Notes: generated by a model from the letters alone, not told the origin. Counted from the stretch's first letter, positions 43,976 to 53,519 are shown. The stretch: 64,000 nucleotides of DNA from an uncultured Prevotella sp. (GCA_900315545.1 OMZM01000001.1:62001-126000); one strand, 5' to 3'. Numbers and translations are program-made.

Positions 43976-45024
43976 TGCTTCCTTTCGTTTTTTGCCCATA
44001 GTTTGCAGTCGGCTATCTCCAGTCGGCAACCGCCAAGTTCTATGTTGTCGGTAAACAAAGCACCTGTTCCGAGTCCCTGCGGAAACGATATGTTGTCGCC
44101 ATAGATATCGGCAGTGAGATTTGCGATGGCATTGAGCCCGATGTTACTTTCCAGTGCACTCGTCAGCCACGAGCCGATGTTGCGCTCGTCAGCCATTGCC
44201 ACCCACTCGCGAGTGCCTTGCATTCCACCGTGCAACGATGGCTTGATGACTATGTATTGTGGTCTTACCTTGTCTATCATTTCTGCTTTCTCACTCTTGG
44301 AATTAAGCCCTATCAGTTCCTCATCCAGTGCTATTGGCAACGGCGTCTGTCTGCACAGGCGTGCCATTTCGCTCCATTGTCCGGCTCGTATAGGTTGTTC
44401 TATAGAGTGGATGCCGAGCCTGCTCAGTGCCTCGAGCCTCTTCATGGCATCGCAGGGAGCAAAAGCGCCGTTGGCATCTACTCGCAACTGGATTGACTGC
44501 TTGCCGTATCGGCTGCGAATTTTCTGCAAAAGTGCAAGTTCGCTGTCAAAGTCTATGGCGCCTATCTTTAGTTTTATACAACTGAAACCCTGCTTCAGTT
44601 TGTCCTCAATCCTTGCGTTCATCTCGTCGAACGACCCCATCCATATCAGTCCGTTGATGGGTATGCCCTCCTCGCCACGTGCGAAAGCGGTGTCAGTCAG
44701 TTGCCAGCTGCCGCGCCGGCAGTGCTGCAAAGCCGTTTCGAGTCCAAACAAAATCGACGGATAGCGACGCACTTCGTCTATGTCTGTAGAGCCTGTCGTG
44801 GCTACCATTTGGCACGCTTTGGCAAGCCGTTGCTCGTAATCTGGCAGGTCGTCGCACGACAGTTTTGGCAGCGGTGCACACTCTCCAACTCCACGACGGC
44901 TGCTGTCGAAAGTGTCGACGGCACTCACTATCCATATTTTTCTTTCCGTATATACTCCCCGCGACGTGCCGGCAGGCTGTCGGAAGTGCAATGTTCGGGG
45001 TTCAAAGGTTATGTCATATTTCAT
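43972..45024 (-). CDS. menC: o-Succinylbenzoate synthase
   Basis: 350 residues, enolase superfamily. It dehydrates SHCHC to o-succinylbenzoate. Visible features: GECAPLPKLS in the capping domain, KLKIGAIDF with the catalytic Lys near residue 150, RVDANGAF with a metal Asp, SIEQPI with a Glu, DEEL, and the second catalytic Lys in YIVIKPSLHGG. It is translationally coupled to menE and 12 bp downstream of the TfoX-like gene. Confidence 0.93.
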   Translation of the reverse strand: MKYDITFEPRTLHFRQPAGTSRGVYTERKIWIVSAVDTFDSSRRGVGECAPLPKLSCDDLPDYEQRLAKACQMVATTGSTDIDEVRRYPSILFGLETALQHCRRGSWQLTDTAFARGEEGIPINGLIWMGSFDEMNARIEDKLKQGFSCIKLKIGAIDFDSELALLQKIRSRYGKQSIQLRVDANGAFAPCDAMKRLEALSRLGIHSIEQPIRAGQWSEMARLCRQTPLPIALDEELIGLNSKSEKAEMIDKVRPQYIVIKPSLHGGMQGTREWVAMADERNIGSWLTSALESNIGLNAIANLTADIYGDNISFPQGLGTGALFTDNIELGGCRLEIADCKLWAKNERKQ

Positions 45025-45036
45025 AGTATTGCCTGT

Positions 45037-45351
45037 TTACTTCTTCTTTTTCGGCATTGGCAAGGCACTGCAAGTTACACTTACAAGCTGCGACATGCTG
45101 TCGCGGTCGTCGACGTCGGATATGTATAAATAGTCCTTTGCGCCGTCGTATGGCGGACGCATGTCAGCATTGCCGAGAAAATTACGCCCTTCTTCAGTCG
45201 GCTTCACATAGAATCTGTCGTCGCATATCAGCCCGAATATCTTGCCGTTGCAGTATATTCCATAGTCGCCAAACATCTTTCTGACCTCTATCTCGCCTGC
45301 ACCGCTACACTGGTCGGCTACATATTGTACGAAATCTGCATTGCTTGCCAT
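45037..45351 (-). CDS. TfoX/Sxy N-terminal domain protein
   Basis: 104 residues. The single domain matches the N-terminal TfoX/Sxy module (EIEVRKMFGDYGIYCNGKIFGLICDDRFYVK) and ends in a lysine cluster. In Proteobacteria, full-length Sxy controls competence genes; this single-domain form has no proven role. It sits inside the operon leading into menC-menE. Confidence 0.85.
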   Translation of the reverse strand: MASNADFVQYVADQCSGAGEIEVRKMFGDYGIYCNGKIFGLICDDRFYVKPTEEGRNFLGNADMRPPYDGAKDYLYISDVDDRDSMSQLVSVTCSALPMPKKKK

Positions 45352-45419
45352 TACATATATATAATATTATTCTTACTTAAGCTATAATTTTCGCGATGAG
45401 CATGGTATGTGCCGAGACG

Positions 45420-45725
45420 TCATTCGTCTATTGCCTCTATGTAGAAACTGAACGGTCGGAATCCGTCGTTGCAACTTATCATGGCGCTCATGGGGTCTTT
45501 CATCCATCCGTCGTAGAAGTTTCCCTTGCCCATAGCCAGCGACTCGACAAACTCGCGCATGCTGCTCCACGCTGCGGGACACATTCCTTCGGGTTGTTGT
45601 CCGTCTGTCGACACCCACTGCTGCCCTTCCCTGACGTCGCAGGCATGCTCAATCTGATTTTCATACTTTGCCATCAGGTCGGCATAGACCGTCTGGCGAA
45701 CTGCCGTTATCCTGACTTTTTTCAT
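45420..45725 (-). CDS. TIGR04076-family protein
   Basis: 101 residues from MKKVRITAVRQTVYADLMAK. The DVREGQQWVS and GMCPAAWSSM segments match small proteins of the TIGR04076 type, which have a conserved cysteine in CPxAW. No membrane segment. The alternative start three codons upstream is possible. Function unknown. Member of the seven-gene leftward operon ending with menE. Confidence 0.75.
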   Translation of the reverse strand: MKKVRITAVRQTVYADLMAKYENQIEHACDVREGQQWVSTDGQQPEGMCPAAWSSMREFVESLAMGKGNFYDGWMKDPMSAMISCNDGFRPFSFYIEAIDE

Positions 45726-45768
45726 ATCGCGCATAGCTTAATTTGTTGCCGTTGTCATTCCTTCGTTG

Positions 45769-46236
45769 TCATTCCTCCACGTTGCAACCCTCGAAACCCA
45801 TCTTCCTGGCACGCTCGGCATCTACCATGTAGTATGTTACCTCGCCTTCCACGCACACGTCGCCACTGTCGTTGAGTATCTCGGCATGTATGAACAGCAG
45901 GTTGCGCAGCTGTCTTACGGCTTTTCCGCGCACCGTTATCATGGGCTCGTTTGTAGATATTGCCTTTCTGAACTTCACGTTCAGGTTGGTCGTATAGCCA
46001 CATGTCTGCATCTTTCTCGTTACAACCCAGCTGCTAACCTCGTCTATTAGCGTGCTGAGTATTCCTCCGTGCATCGTGTCTATCCATCCCTGATAGTTTG
46101 GCTGCGGCTGCCAGCGGCTGACTATGTAGTCGCCGTCTTCATAAAACTCCATGTGCAGTCCGTAAGGATTGCGTGTTCCGCAACCGAAACAGTTGTATCT
46201 GGGATTGTCGTTCCATGTATTTATAATTTTTTTCAT
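45769..46236 (-). CDS. PaaI-type hotdog thioesterase
   Basis: 155 residues. Hotdog-fold motifs: YNCFGCGTRNPYGLHMEFY at the start, the catalytic-loop DTMHGGILSTLIDEVSSWVV, and a long beta sheet. It probably hydrolyses an acyl-CoA. Because it is in the same operon as menC and menE, it is an alternative candidate for the DHNA-CoA thioesterase step, along with the gene at 52561-52980. Confidence 0.82.
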   Translation of the reverse strand: MKKIINTWNDNPRYNCFGCGTRNPYGLHMEFYEDGDYIVSRWQPQPNYQGWIDTMHGGILSTLIDEVSSWVVTRKMQTCGYTTNLNVKFRKAISTNEPMITVRGKAVRQLRNLLFIHAEILNDSGDVCVEGEVTYYMVDAERARKMGFEGCNVEE

Positions 46237-46278
46237 CGTCTTTCCTGTTACATATTATGTATTGTTGTCTGCCTCATG

Positions 46279-47001
46279 TCATTTCAGCATCTTGGCTATT
46301 TGCTTCTCGGTGGCGTTTGGGAGCAGGCATGCAAGGTGCTCCGACATTAGCCTGTATGACTCCTCCGGCATGTGGTCGCACTGGCAGGCATCTCTGCCGA
46401 GCAGTTGTTCGGGGGTTGTCAGCAGTGCCCATCCGAAGCCATATTCGCGTCCGTGCCTGTCAGTGGGATAGACAAAGTTTTCGGTTACGATGTGGCATCC
46501 CATTTGCAGGCGTGTGATGTAGCTGTCGAACTTCGAGCGCATCTTCGGTCCCGTAAATCCGCATGCTGCCCTCAGCTCGCGCGTTATCATGCTGCCGTGC
46601 TCGCGCAGCGTGGCAAGTATCATTTCTTCTATGCTCCCTTCTTCTGGCTGCGGATTGCGGCTGCGGCGCCAGTTGCAGAAGTCAGCCCACCAGTCGAGGC
46701 TCACAAAGCCTGCCTTTCCTGCGAAAAACTTGCCATAGACACTGTTGCCTTCGGTTACAGCCTGTCCCTTCCACTGCCACAGGGGCCATTCCCATGAGCC
46801 GTCGGGCAGCACCGTGTAGCGGCATTCCTCTGCCATCATGCTTTCGGCGCAATAGCCTTTTATGCCGCTGTCGAGCAGTGGCAGAAATCCCACTTGCCGT
46901 ATTCGGCATATCAGTTCGGGACAGCTGTGTATCTCGTATGGCTGCATTGGCATGTCGCCGTCGCCATGTAAACTGTAGAAATAGTCTTTCAGCGAGTCCA
47001 T
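46279..47001 (-). CDS. AlkZ-related winged-helix protein
   Basis: 240 residues from MDSLKDYFYSLHGDGDMPMQ. The longer frame to 47349 overlaps the esterase gene and lacks homology features. EGSIEEMILATLREHGSMIT, followed by RELRAACGFTGPKMRSKFD, is a winged-helix-like segment seen in AlkZ-related Bacteroidetes proteins. True AlkZ is a DNA glycosylase; the catalytic QxQ-type motif was not identified. The gene lies between the esterase and thioesterase genes in one operon. Confidence 0.65.
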   Translation of the reverse strand: MDSLKDYFYSLHGDGDMPMQPYEIHSCPELICRIRQVGFLPLLDSGIKGYCAESMMAEECRYTVLPDGSWEWPLWQWKGQAVTEGNSVYGKFFAGKAGFVSLDWWADFCNWRRSRNPQPEEGSIEEMILATLREHGSMITRELRAACGFTGPKMRSKFDSYITRLQMGCHIVTENFVYPTDRHGREYGFGWALLTTPEQLLGRDACQCDHMPEESYRLMSEHLACLLPNATEKQIAKMLK

Positions 47002-47051
47002 TCTTATATTGTTTCTTATTGTTTCTGCAATATTTCCGGTGGTGATAGTGT

Positions 47052-48302
47052 CTATTTCGCCACCGATTTTATCCACTCTGCCATGTCGGCAAGCACCTCC
47101 GGCGAGATGGTTTCCTCTATTTTCACATACTCGTCGGGCAGTCCCGTCGTGCAGTGCTGAAACAGATGGTTGAGCGACGGGTATTCCTTCACGCGGTTTT
47201 TCCCGCTGCGTGGCAGTGTCTGCTCTATCGACTTCAGGTTCAGTTCCGACGTAACCTGACAGTCGTTGCTGCCGTTCAGCGCAAACACGGGGCATCGCGT
47301 GGCTGCAATATCGCCGGTCGGGTCGTAGTCGATGAACCATGTCATCCATTTAATATCCATCAGCGATGCTACCATTTCGCGGTAGTCGGCTACGGTAAAG
47401 TTGCCGTCCATGCCCGACAACTGCAGTATTCGGTTGTACTGTGCCGTAAGCGCACTGTCGCCCTTGACGCCTATGCCTGCCATCGACACAATGAAGTCGG
47501 CGTTGCCTCTTGCTGCCAGCATGAAGGCTATGGATGCTCCCTCGCTGTGCCCTATGCAGCCTATCTTGCTGAATTTCCTTGTCTTTCGCAGATAGTCCAT
47601 GCCTGCGGCAGCATCGCGCATGAAGTCTTCGGTCGTTGCGTTCAGCACATCGCCGCCTACTGAAGCCGCCGTTGCTCGGTCGTCGTAGCGCAGCGTGGCT
47701 ATGCCGTTGCGTGCGAAATAGTCGGCAATGACGAGAAACGGCTTATGCTCCATCAGTTCCTCGTCGCGGTTTTGCTGTCCGCTGCCCGACACCATCAGCA
47801 CCACCGGCACTTTCTTTCCACGCTTGTAGCCGAGCGGATAGGTCAGCGTACCTGCCAGTGTGGCACCGTCGGCTTCGTTGCTGAACACCACTTCCTCCGT
47901 CTGGTAGGGATATGGCGGCTTCGGCTGCTGCGGTCTCGGCAACTCGTATTTGCCTTTCGCCATTGTCAGGGGAATGGAAAAACTGCCCTGCACGAATGTG
48001 CCTTCGAGCGTGTCGCCGTGCCGGCGTGCCCGATAGACGGCACCAATTGCCTCGACATTGAGCGAGAGCGAGTCGCTGCCGAGATATTCTTTCTTCACGG
48101 GAAAACCCTTTGCAGCCTGGTCGGGACTGTCGAAGGTGCAGACCAGACTGTCGCCTTTCTGCACGAAATTGAATACAGCCGTCAGCGATGTTTTACCTAT
48201 TTCCAGCTTACCGACCCACGAGCCGGCAAGACTTTCAGTGTTCTGCGCCGACAAGCCTGCTGCCCAGCAAGCCGTCAAAAGTAGTGATATGAGTTTTCTC
48301 AT
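47052..48302 (-). CDS. Secreted alpha/beta hydrolase (esterase/acyl-peptidase type)
   Basis: 416 residues. A signal peptide (MRKLISLLLTACWAAGLSA) is followed by a beta-rich N-terminal domain of about 105 residues (LAGSWVGKLEIGKTSLTAVF). The alpha/beta hydrolase domain has a nucleophile elbow GHSEGAS (about 268-274), GSGQQNRDEEL (oxyanion region) and a final HLFQH with the catalytic His. It resembles periplasmic carboxylesterases. First gene of the operon leading to menC-menE; its 5' side contains repeat copy E. Confidence 0.85.
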   Translation of the reverse strand: MRKLISLLLTACWAAGLSAQNTESLAGSWVGKLEIGKTSLTAVFNFVQKGDSLVCTFDSPDQAAKGFPVKKEYLGSDSLSLNVEAIGAVYRARRHGDTLEGTFVQGSFSIPLTMAKGKYELPRPQQPKPPYPYQTEEVVFSNEADGATLAGTLTYPLGYKRGKKVPVVLMVSGSGQQNRDEELMEHKPFLVIADYFARNGIATLRYDDRATAASVGGDVLNATTEDFMRDAAAGMDYLRKTRKFSKIGCIGHSEGASIAFMLAARGNADFIVSMAGIGVKGDSALTAQYNRILQLSGMDGNFTVADYREMVASLMDIKWMTWFIDYDPTGDIAATRCPVFALNGSNDCQVTSELNLKSIEQTLPRSGKNRVKEYPSLNHLFQHCTTGLPDEYVKIEETISPEVLADMAEWIKSVAK

Positions 48303-48436
48303 TGCGTGTTTTTGTTATATTATGTGTGTCTTCGATATATAAATGCAAATTTACTAATAAATTTGGAAATGCTGATTGATTGACACTTTTTAACCTTGCG
48401 AACACCAAGATTGTGTCGGCTGACGAGAAAAACAAT

Positions 48437-48890
48437 AATCAATTTTCGGGCGTTTTACTGTCGCGAGAATGCCCGCGAAAGTCGTTTCGGAAATCTGAGG
48501 GGCAAAATACGAGCGTATTTCGCGTGTATCTGCAATGGTCTGACAATCAGAATGTTATCTGGAAATATAAGCCTTGTGTGCAAAAAACATTAGTGTTAAA
48601 AATGTCAAAGAGTATGTTTGAGATTGTCAAACACACTGTTTGAGGAGCTCAAACACAGTGTTTGAGCATGTCAGATGAAGTATTTGGCAGGGTGAAAAAC
48701 ACGATTTAGGTGTGTCAAAGATACTCTTTGACAATTTTAACAATTATATTTGGTCATGGAATTAACATATTTTTGCCGTTCGGAAGGCTAATTTTGTTCT
48801 ATTTGAAGACTTTTTCTTTGTCAAAAAAAAATCACAAATCAGCCTTCCGACGGCAGTCGTCTATGAGTTTGGCACGGTTTTTGCTGTGAG
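48437..48890 (+). repeat. Intergenic structured repeat, copy E
   Basis: The core is 48594-48742 (149 bp). Slots start at 48605, 48627, 48649, 48671, 48693 (degenerate) and 48715. The fourth hairpin, TCAGATG-AAG-TATTTGG, differs from other copies yet still pairs completely with wobbles. After the core come CATATTTTTGCC (a -7-like box) and GGCACGGTTTTTGC. It lies between menB and the esterase gene. Confidence 0.9.
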
Positions 48891-48936
48891 AGTGCCAAAG
48901 CGTATGTGTAGGTAAGGAAATTGCCCTATCGGCGCG

Positions 48937-49758
48937 CTACGGCATCTTCGGATATTTCGAGAAATCGGGCTTGCGCTTTTCGAGGAACGCCTTGCCACCC
49001 TCCTGAGCTTCGTCGAGGAAGTAGTAGAGCATCGTGGCGTCGCCAGCCAGTTCCTGTATGCCTGCCTGTCCGTCGAGTTCGGCATTCAGTCCTGCCTTTA
49101 TCATCCTCAGTGCGAGCGGCGACCGCTCCATCATTATTTCTGCCCATTCCACACATTCGTCCTCCAGGCGGTCGAAGGGCACAACCTTGTTGACGAGTCC
49201 CATGCGCTCGGCTTCAGCGGCATCATACTGTTTGCAGAGGAACCATATCTCTCTTGCCTTCTTCTGTCCTACGATGCGGGCGAGGTAACTGGCACCGAAA
49301 CCTGCATCGAAAGAGCCTACCTTCGGACCTGTCTGCCCGAAGATGGCATTGTCGGAACATATCGTCAGGTCGCACACGAGATGCAAAACGTGGCCTCCGC
49401 CAATGGCATAGCCGTTGACCATAGCAATGACCGGCTTTGGCAAGCGGCGTATCTGCATCTGCACATCGAGCACGCTGAGACGAGGTATGCCTGCCTCGTC
49501 GACGTAGCCGCCACGCCCCTTGACGTGCATGTCGCCACCCGAGCAGAAGGCTTTGTCGCCTGCTCCGGTCAGTATGACTACGCTGATGTGCTGTGCTTCG
49601 CGACACCAGCTGAACGCCTGCGACAACTCCCATGTGGTCTTGGGTGTAAAGGCATTGCGATAGCGCGGACGGTTGATGGTTATCTTTGCTATTCCATTGT
49701 ATTCTTCCAGCAGGATTTCTTCAAAATCTCTGACGTTTTTCCATTCTCTTTTTGCCAT
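48937..49758 (-). CDS. menB: 1,4-Dihydroxy-2-naphthoyl-CoA synthase
   Basis: 273 residues, crotonase superfamily. It closes the naphthalene ring from o-succinylbenzoyl-CoA. Family marks: [58 protein letters not shown] and the C-terminal [13 protein letters not shown], all typical of MenB. It follows menD by 37 bp and ends before repeat copy E. Confidence 0.96.
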   Translation of the reverse strand: MAKREWKNVRDFEEILLEEYNGIAKITINRPRYRNAFTPKTTWELSQAFSWCREAQHISVVILTGAGDKAFCSGGDMHVKGRGGYVDEAGIPRLSVLDVQMQIRRLPKPVIAMVNGYAIGGGHVLHLVCDLTICSDNAIFGQTGPKVGSFDAGFGASYLARIVGQKKAREIWFLCKQYDAAEAERMGLVNKVVPFDRLEDECVEWAEIMMERSPLALRMIKAGLNAELDGQAGIQELAGDATMLYYFLDEAQEGGKAFLEKRKPDFSKYPKMP

Positions 49759-49795
49759 TTCTTATATGTGTTTTTACGTTGTTACTGTATGTTGT

Positions 49796-51454
49796 CTACA
49801 CTGCCATTATCTGCCGGAACTCGGTGCTGTCGACGTCGGCATCGGTAAACACCTCGAGCAGCATCGGTCTGTCGCTCTCTCCAAAGACGAGTTGGCGCAG
49901 CCGGCAGTCGAGCTCGGCAGCATCAGCAGCAGTAAGGTAAGTGATGTTGTTCTGTCGGCAAACTCCCTGAGCATCAGCCTCGTGCGACGCAGAAACAAGT
50001 TTTTCGCGCGCCGGCGACAGTTCCAAGCCCTTCAGGTTGCCGAAAATAGCACCCCTGCCGTTGTTTATCAGCAAAACGCGCAGGTTGCCTTTCAACTCTT
50101 GTTGCCACAGGGCGTTGCTGTCGTAGAAGAAGCTCAGGTCGCCCGTTACGCAGAATGCGCGCCCGTCGGAAGCCAGACTGTAGCCGCAGGCTGTCGACAG
50201 CGAGCCCTCGATGCCGTTGACTCCGCGATTGCAGAAGATGTGGTGTCGGGCGAAAAGCGAGCCCAGACGCACCGCCATACTGTTGGCATAATGCACGCTG
50301 TGAGGCATGTCGAGAGTGTCGATGAGTTGCTCGAAATGCTTCACAGCCATCAGTTGCGAATACGACGGCACATGGCTGTCTACCTTGTCGCAACACTTCT
50401 GCAACAACTCCTGCCACATGCGAAGGAACGACTGTCGGCGGTCGGCGGCATCAAATGTGTCTGCTGCTTGGGCTATATGGCGCAGAATGTCGGCAGGATG
50501 TGCCTGCACAATGCCGGAAAGATGGGTGAACGTATCGTAAAACGCACCGTCGGCATTGACAATCCACTCTCTGCAACCGTCGCAACGGCGCAGGAAATGC
50601 TTCAGATTCTTACTGACTATGGCGTCGCCCACATACAGCAGGAAGTCGGGCTGATAATCCTTCTGTCCGCTGATGGCACTGACTGCCATGTCTATCGGGC
50701 AGCGCTCGACATAGGAAGTGCTGAGGGGCTCGCGCACAACTACCATTTTTTGCGACAACAGACGTATGTCTTCTTCACAGAGATGCTCGTTGTTTGCTTG
50801 TCCGACAACCAGCATCGGGCGCTCAGCCGACAACAGTTCGCGCATCATTTCGCCAATGTTGCCTGCCTGCACGCCTGGCTCCACAAACCTTACGACATGT
50901 GCTTCGGACAGCGTACTGACGGTAAAATCGAACAAAGGCTCACTTATCGGCACGTTGATGTGCACCGGTGCGCCACAGCCTTTGCGACATGCGACAAGGC
51001 ACTCGTTTACCAGTCGACGGCAATACCATCGCTGCTCGTCGTTGGAAGGCTCTGGCAGACTGACCGAATGGCGAACAAACTGCTGCAAAGCACCATGCTG
51101 CGGCATGGTCTGACCGTCTTGCTGACCTATCCACTGAGGGGCGCGGTCGGCACTGACCACTATCAGCGGAAGATGCTGATACATGGCTTCGACGACGGCA
51201 GGGGCTACATTCATGAGCGCACTGCCCGACGTTACGCACACCACGACAGGGCTGTCGGTGGCAAGACACAAGCCAATGGCATAGAAAGCAGCACTGCGCT
51301 CGTCGGTTACGGCATGGCAGGCTATCTGCGGATGGGTATTAAGATTGTGGACAATGGGGGCATTTCGGCTTCCGGGACATACTACGGCATGGCGGATGCC
51401 ATAGCCTACGAGTTGCGAAGTGAGTATATTTACATTATCTTTATTACTGTACAT
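49796..51454 (-). CDS. menD: SEPHCHC synthase (ThDP-dependent)
   Basis: 552 residues from MYSNKDNVNILTSQLVGYG. A longer open frame exists, but the first 70 residues overlap menF and are not MenD-like. It joins isochorismate and 2-oxoglutarate using thiamine diphosphate. N-terminal PYR domain with VVCPGSRNAPIVH and DERSAAFYAIGLCLA; C-terminal ThDP site with FCNRGVNGIEGSLSTACGYS and GDLSFFYDSNAL. It sits 5 bp behind menF in the menF-D-B operon. Confidence 0.95.
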   Translation of the reverse strand: MYSNKDNVNILTSQLVGYGIRHAVVCPGSRNAPIVHNLNTHPQIACHAVTDERSAAFYAIGLCLATDSPVVVCVTSGSALMNVAPAVVEAMYQHLPLIVVSADRAPQWIGQQDGQTMPQHGALQQFVRHSVSLPEPSNDEQRWYCRRLVNECLVACRKGCGAPVHINVPISEPLFDFTVSTLSEAHVVRFVEPGVQAGNIGEMMRELLSAERPMLVVGQANNEHLCEEDIRLLSQKMVVVREPLSTSYVERCPIDMAVSAISGQKDYQPDFLLYVGDAIVSKNLKHFLRRCDGCREWIVNADGAFYDTFTHLSGIVQAHPADILRHIAQAADTFDAADRRQSFLRMWQELLQKCCDKVDSHVPSYSQLMAVKHFEQLIDTLDMPHSVHYANSMAVRLGSLFARHHIFCNRGVNGIEGSLSTACGYSLASDGRAFCVTGDLSFFYDSNALWQQELKGNLRVLLINNGRGAIFGNLKGLELSPAREKLVSASHEADAQGVCRQNNITYLTAADAAELDCRLRQLVFGESDRPMLLEVFTDADVDSTEFRQIMAV

Positions 51455-51459
51455 AATAT

Positions 51460-52560
51460 TCAAAATAGTTCCTTCATCGCCTGCATCTTGGCACATGTTT
51501 CCTGCCATTCCTGCTCCTCGACGCTCTCTTTCATAAGTCCGCCGCCTGCATATAGTCGGAAGCGGTCGGGCAAAATCTGCATGCAGCGCAGTGATACATA
51601 GAGGTTTGTCGAGCCGTTGAGAGCCAGTTCGCCAACGAAACCACTGTAATAGCTTCGTCGACAAGACTCATTATCGACAATGAAACGCTGTGCCGACTCT
51701 TTGGGGAGTCCGCAAACAGCGGGTGTGGGATGAAGTTCGGATATGATATCTGCCGTCGTGGCACCGTCGGCAAGTGTGAACAGGAAGTCTGTCTGCAAGT
51801 GGCAAACGTTAGACGCCCTGACGGTGTGGGGATTGCTGACGGCAATCTTCTCTGTGAAAGGCTTTAGCCGCTGACTGATATACTGTGCTACGACTTGCTG
51901 CTCGTCGCGGTTTTTCTGTGTCCATACAGGCTTTTCTCCGCTGCCGTCGGCACCGCTGCAAACATCGTCAACACGCATAGTTCCTGCCAAAGCCATGCTC
52001 CTGCCCTCACGACTGCGCATGGTAAGCAGAATTTCAGGCGTTGCCATAAGCCAAAGACCTGTCTTTCCCGTTGAAATGAGTGCTACAAACTGGTGCGGAT
52101 AGCGACGGCAGGCACGGTGGAATAGTGCCGTCGCAACGGTTTTCTGCATGTTTTCTTCCAGAGGCTGGCAGTCGAAGAAGACGTCTTCGCTGCGTGCAAG
52201 GACTATCTTGCGGTATTCGCCTGATGTCAACATGCTGTGAAATTTCTTGAAAACAGACCCATACTGTAGGCGGTTTTCTGCCTGCCGAGCCTCGTCGGCA
52301 AGCGTTTTGGGTATCTCGATATTGTCGTCTGCAATGTCGTCAACATGTGTCTCCGTAACAATATCGGGACGTATGATCACGACAGGCTCGCTGTCTGTGA
52401 TGGCAAAAGGTGCAGCAACAAACCCGCTATGACGGTCGATGTCGCCGAAACGACATAATTCTTCTGGCTTGCCACTTGTCTGTGCAATGCTCACTACCGT
52501 ATCGCTGTCTGGCAGACGATACATGGCAAAGGCTTCGTAACTATGCAACTGCGGCGCCAT
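51460..52560 (-). CDS. menF: Isochorismate synthase
   Basis: 366 residues. It converts chorismate to isochorismate, the first committed step of menaquinone synthesis. The chorismate-binding domain fills the C-terminal 240 residues: YRKIVLARSEDVFF, MALAGTMRVDD, ELHPTPAVCGLPKE and AGGGLMKESVEEQEW. The length is short for the family but normal in Bacteroidetes. It immediately follows the thioesterase gene; they abut with no gap. Confidence 0.93.
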   Translation of the reverse strand: MAPQLHSYEAFAMYRLPDSDTVVSIAQTSGKPEELCRFGDIDRHSGFVAAPFAITDSEPVVIIRPDIVTETHVDDIADDNIEIPKTLADEARQAENRLQYGSVFKKFHSMLTSGEYRKIVLARSEDVFFDCQPLEENMQKTVATALFHRACRRYPHQFVALISTGKTGLWLMATPEILLTMRSREGRSMALAGTMRVDDVCSGADGSGEKPVWTQKNRDEQQVVAQYISQRLKPFTEKIAVSNPHTVRASNVCHLQTDFLFTLADGATTADIISELHPTPAVCGLPKESAQRFIVDNESCRRSYYSGFVGELALNGSTNLYVSLRCMQILPDRFRLYAGGGLMKESVEEQEWQETCAKMQAMKELF

Positions 52561-52980
52561 CTACTCGCTTTTCTTAGAAGGAATGATATAGTTGGTTACG
52601 TGTACTGTAGAAATCAAGTCTTCCTGCGAGTCGCGTATGTCTATTGTCCAGACATGCAGCTTGCGTCCTTTCTGTAGGAGTCGCGCCGTTGCCGTTACTG
52701 TTTCGCCCTCGACAACAGCCTTTACATGGCTTCCGCTGACGTTTATTCCGACGCAAATCTTGCCCGGACAGATGGCAGACGAGCCTACTCCGGCAAGGTT
52801 TTCTGCCAATGCCAGCGATGCACCGCCACTGAGAAATCCGAACGGCTGACGGTTACGCTCGTCAACACGCATGCGTGCCATACACATATCGTCATCTGGT
52901 GTGGATATGAACTCCATGCCCAGAGCCGTAGAAAGGTTAGGCGATTTCTCTATAATCTTCTTTATTTCCTCTACATCCAT
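52561..52980 (-). CDS. PaaI-type thioesterase, probable DHNA-CoA hydrolase
   Basis: 139 residues with the hotdog fold typical of the YdiI/MenI-like group: LGMEFISTPDDDMCMARMRV, NRQPFGFLSGGASLALAENL with the catalytic acid near GGASLALAE, and GINVSGSHVKAV. Being first in the menF-D-B operon, it most likely releases DHNA from DHNA-CoA. That assignment rests on context and family. The stop codon directly abuts the menF start. Confidence 0.85.
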   Translation of the reverse strand: MDVEEIKKIIEKSPNLSTALGMEFISTPDDDMCMARMRVDERNRQPFGFLSGGASLALAENLAGVGSSAICPGKICVGINVSGSHVKAVVEGETVTATARLLQKGRKLHVWTIDIRDSQEDLISTVHVTNYIIPSKKSE

Positions 52981-53016
52981 AGTCTTATTTACATTGATAT
53001 CTAAGCCGTCAGCCTA

Positions 53017-53508
53017 CTAACGGCTGACACTCTTAATGAGAATGTGGGCGTTCTTTGGGTCGGCAAGGTATTCTGTCAGTGCGTCGCGACTAAGCGTTTT
53101 CTTCCAGACAGTAGGATTCTCGCTCACAGCCTTAGTTGCCGGCTTATAGTAGTTGAAGCTGTAATGATAGCTCAGTTCGTAGGATTCTTTCTCGTGAGCC
53201 ACTTCTGTTGTGCGCAGATTAGCCTCTATGAGAAGATAGATTGGAGCGCCGGCAGCGCCATTGCTCTCGCTGTATTCCCATGAGCGACCGTCTACTGTCT
53301 CCTTATGCAGTGTGCCGGACAGGTCGCGATAGGTTACCGTGATGTCGTAGAAGGCGTGCATGTCGTCGCTTATGTTGTCTACTACAAACTTGATGTTTGA
53401 CTTTTGCGGCATTTCCACTACTTCTTCGTCGTCGCCACACGATGATAACACGAGTGCAGCAGATACTACTGTCGCTGCAAGAAACAAGAAATTAAATAGT
53501 TTTTTCAT
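53017..53508 (-). CDS. Lipoprotein of unknown function
   Basis: 163 residues from MKKLFNFLFLAATVVSAALVLSSC, a lipoprotein signal with the lipidated Cys24, followed by the acidic GDDEEVVEM. The mature part is beta-rich with aromatic patches (YELSYHYSFNYY). The upstream in-frame Met at 53541 overlaps the HAD gene. Probably exposed on the outer membrane. The family is not recognised. Confidence 0.75.
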   Translation of the reverse strand: MKKLFNFLFLAATVVSAALVLSSCGDDEEVVEMPQKSNIKFVVDNISDDMHAFYDITVTYRDLSGTLHKETVDGRSWEYSESNGAAGAPIYLLIEANLRTTEVAHEKESYELSYHYSFNYYKPATKAVSENPTVWKKTLSRDALTEYLADPKNAHILIKSVSR

Positions 53509-53519
53509 GCTTTTTGTTT

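Noticed and set aside
46279-47349. Extended start of the AlkZ-related gene at 47349
   Set aside because: It would overlap the esterase gene by nearly 300 bp and the extra residues have no family resemblance; the start at 47001 fits.
51455-51664. Extended N-terminus of menD
   Set aside because: It overlaps the end of menF, and MenD proteins begin at the chosen MYSNKDN start.
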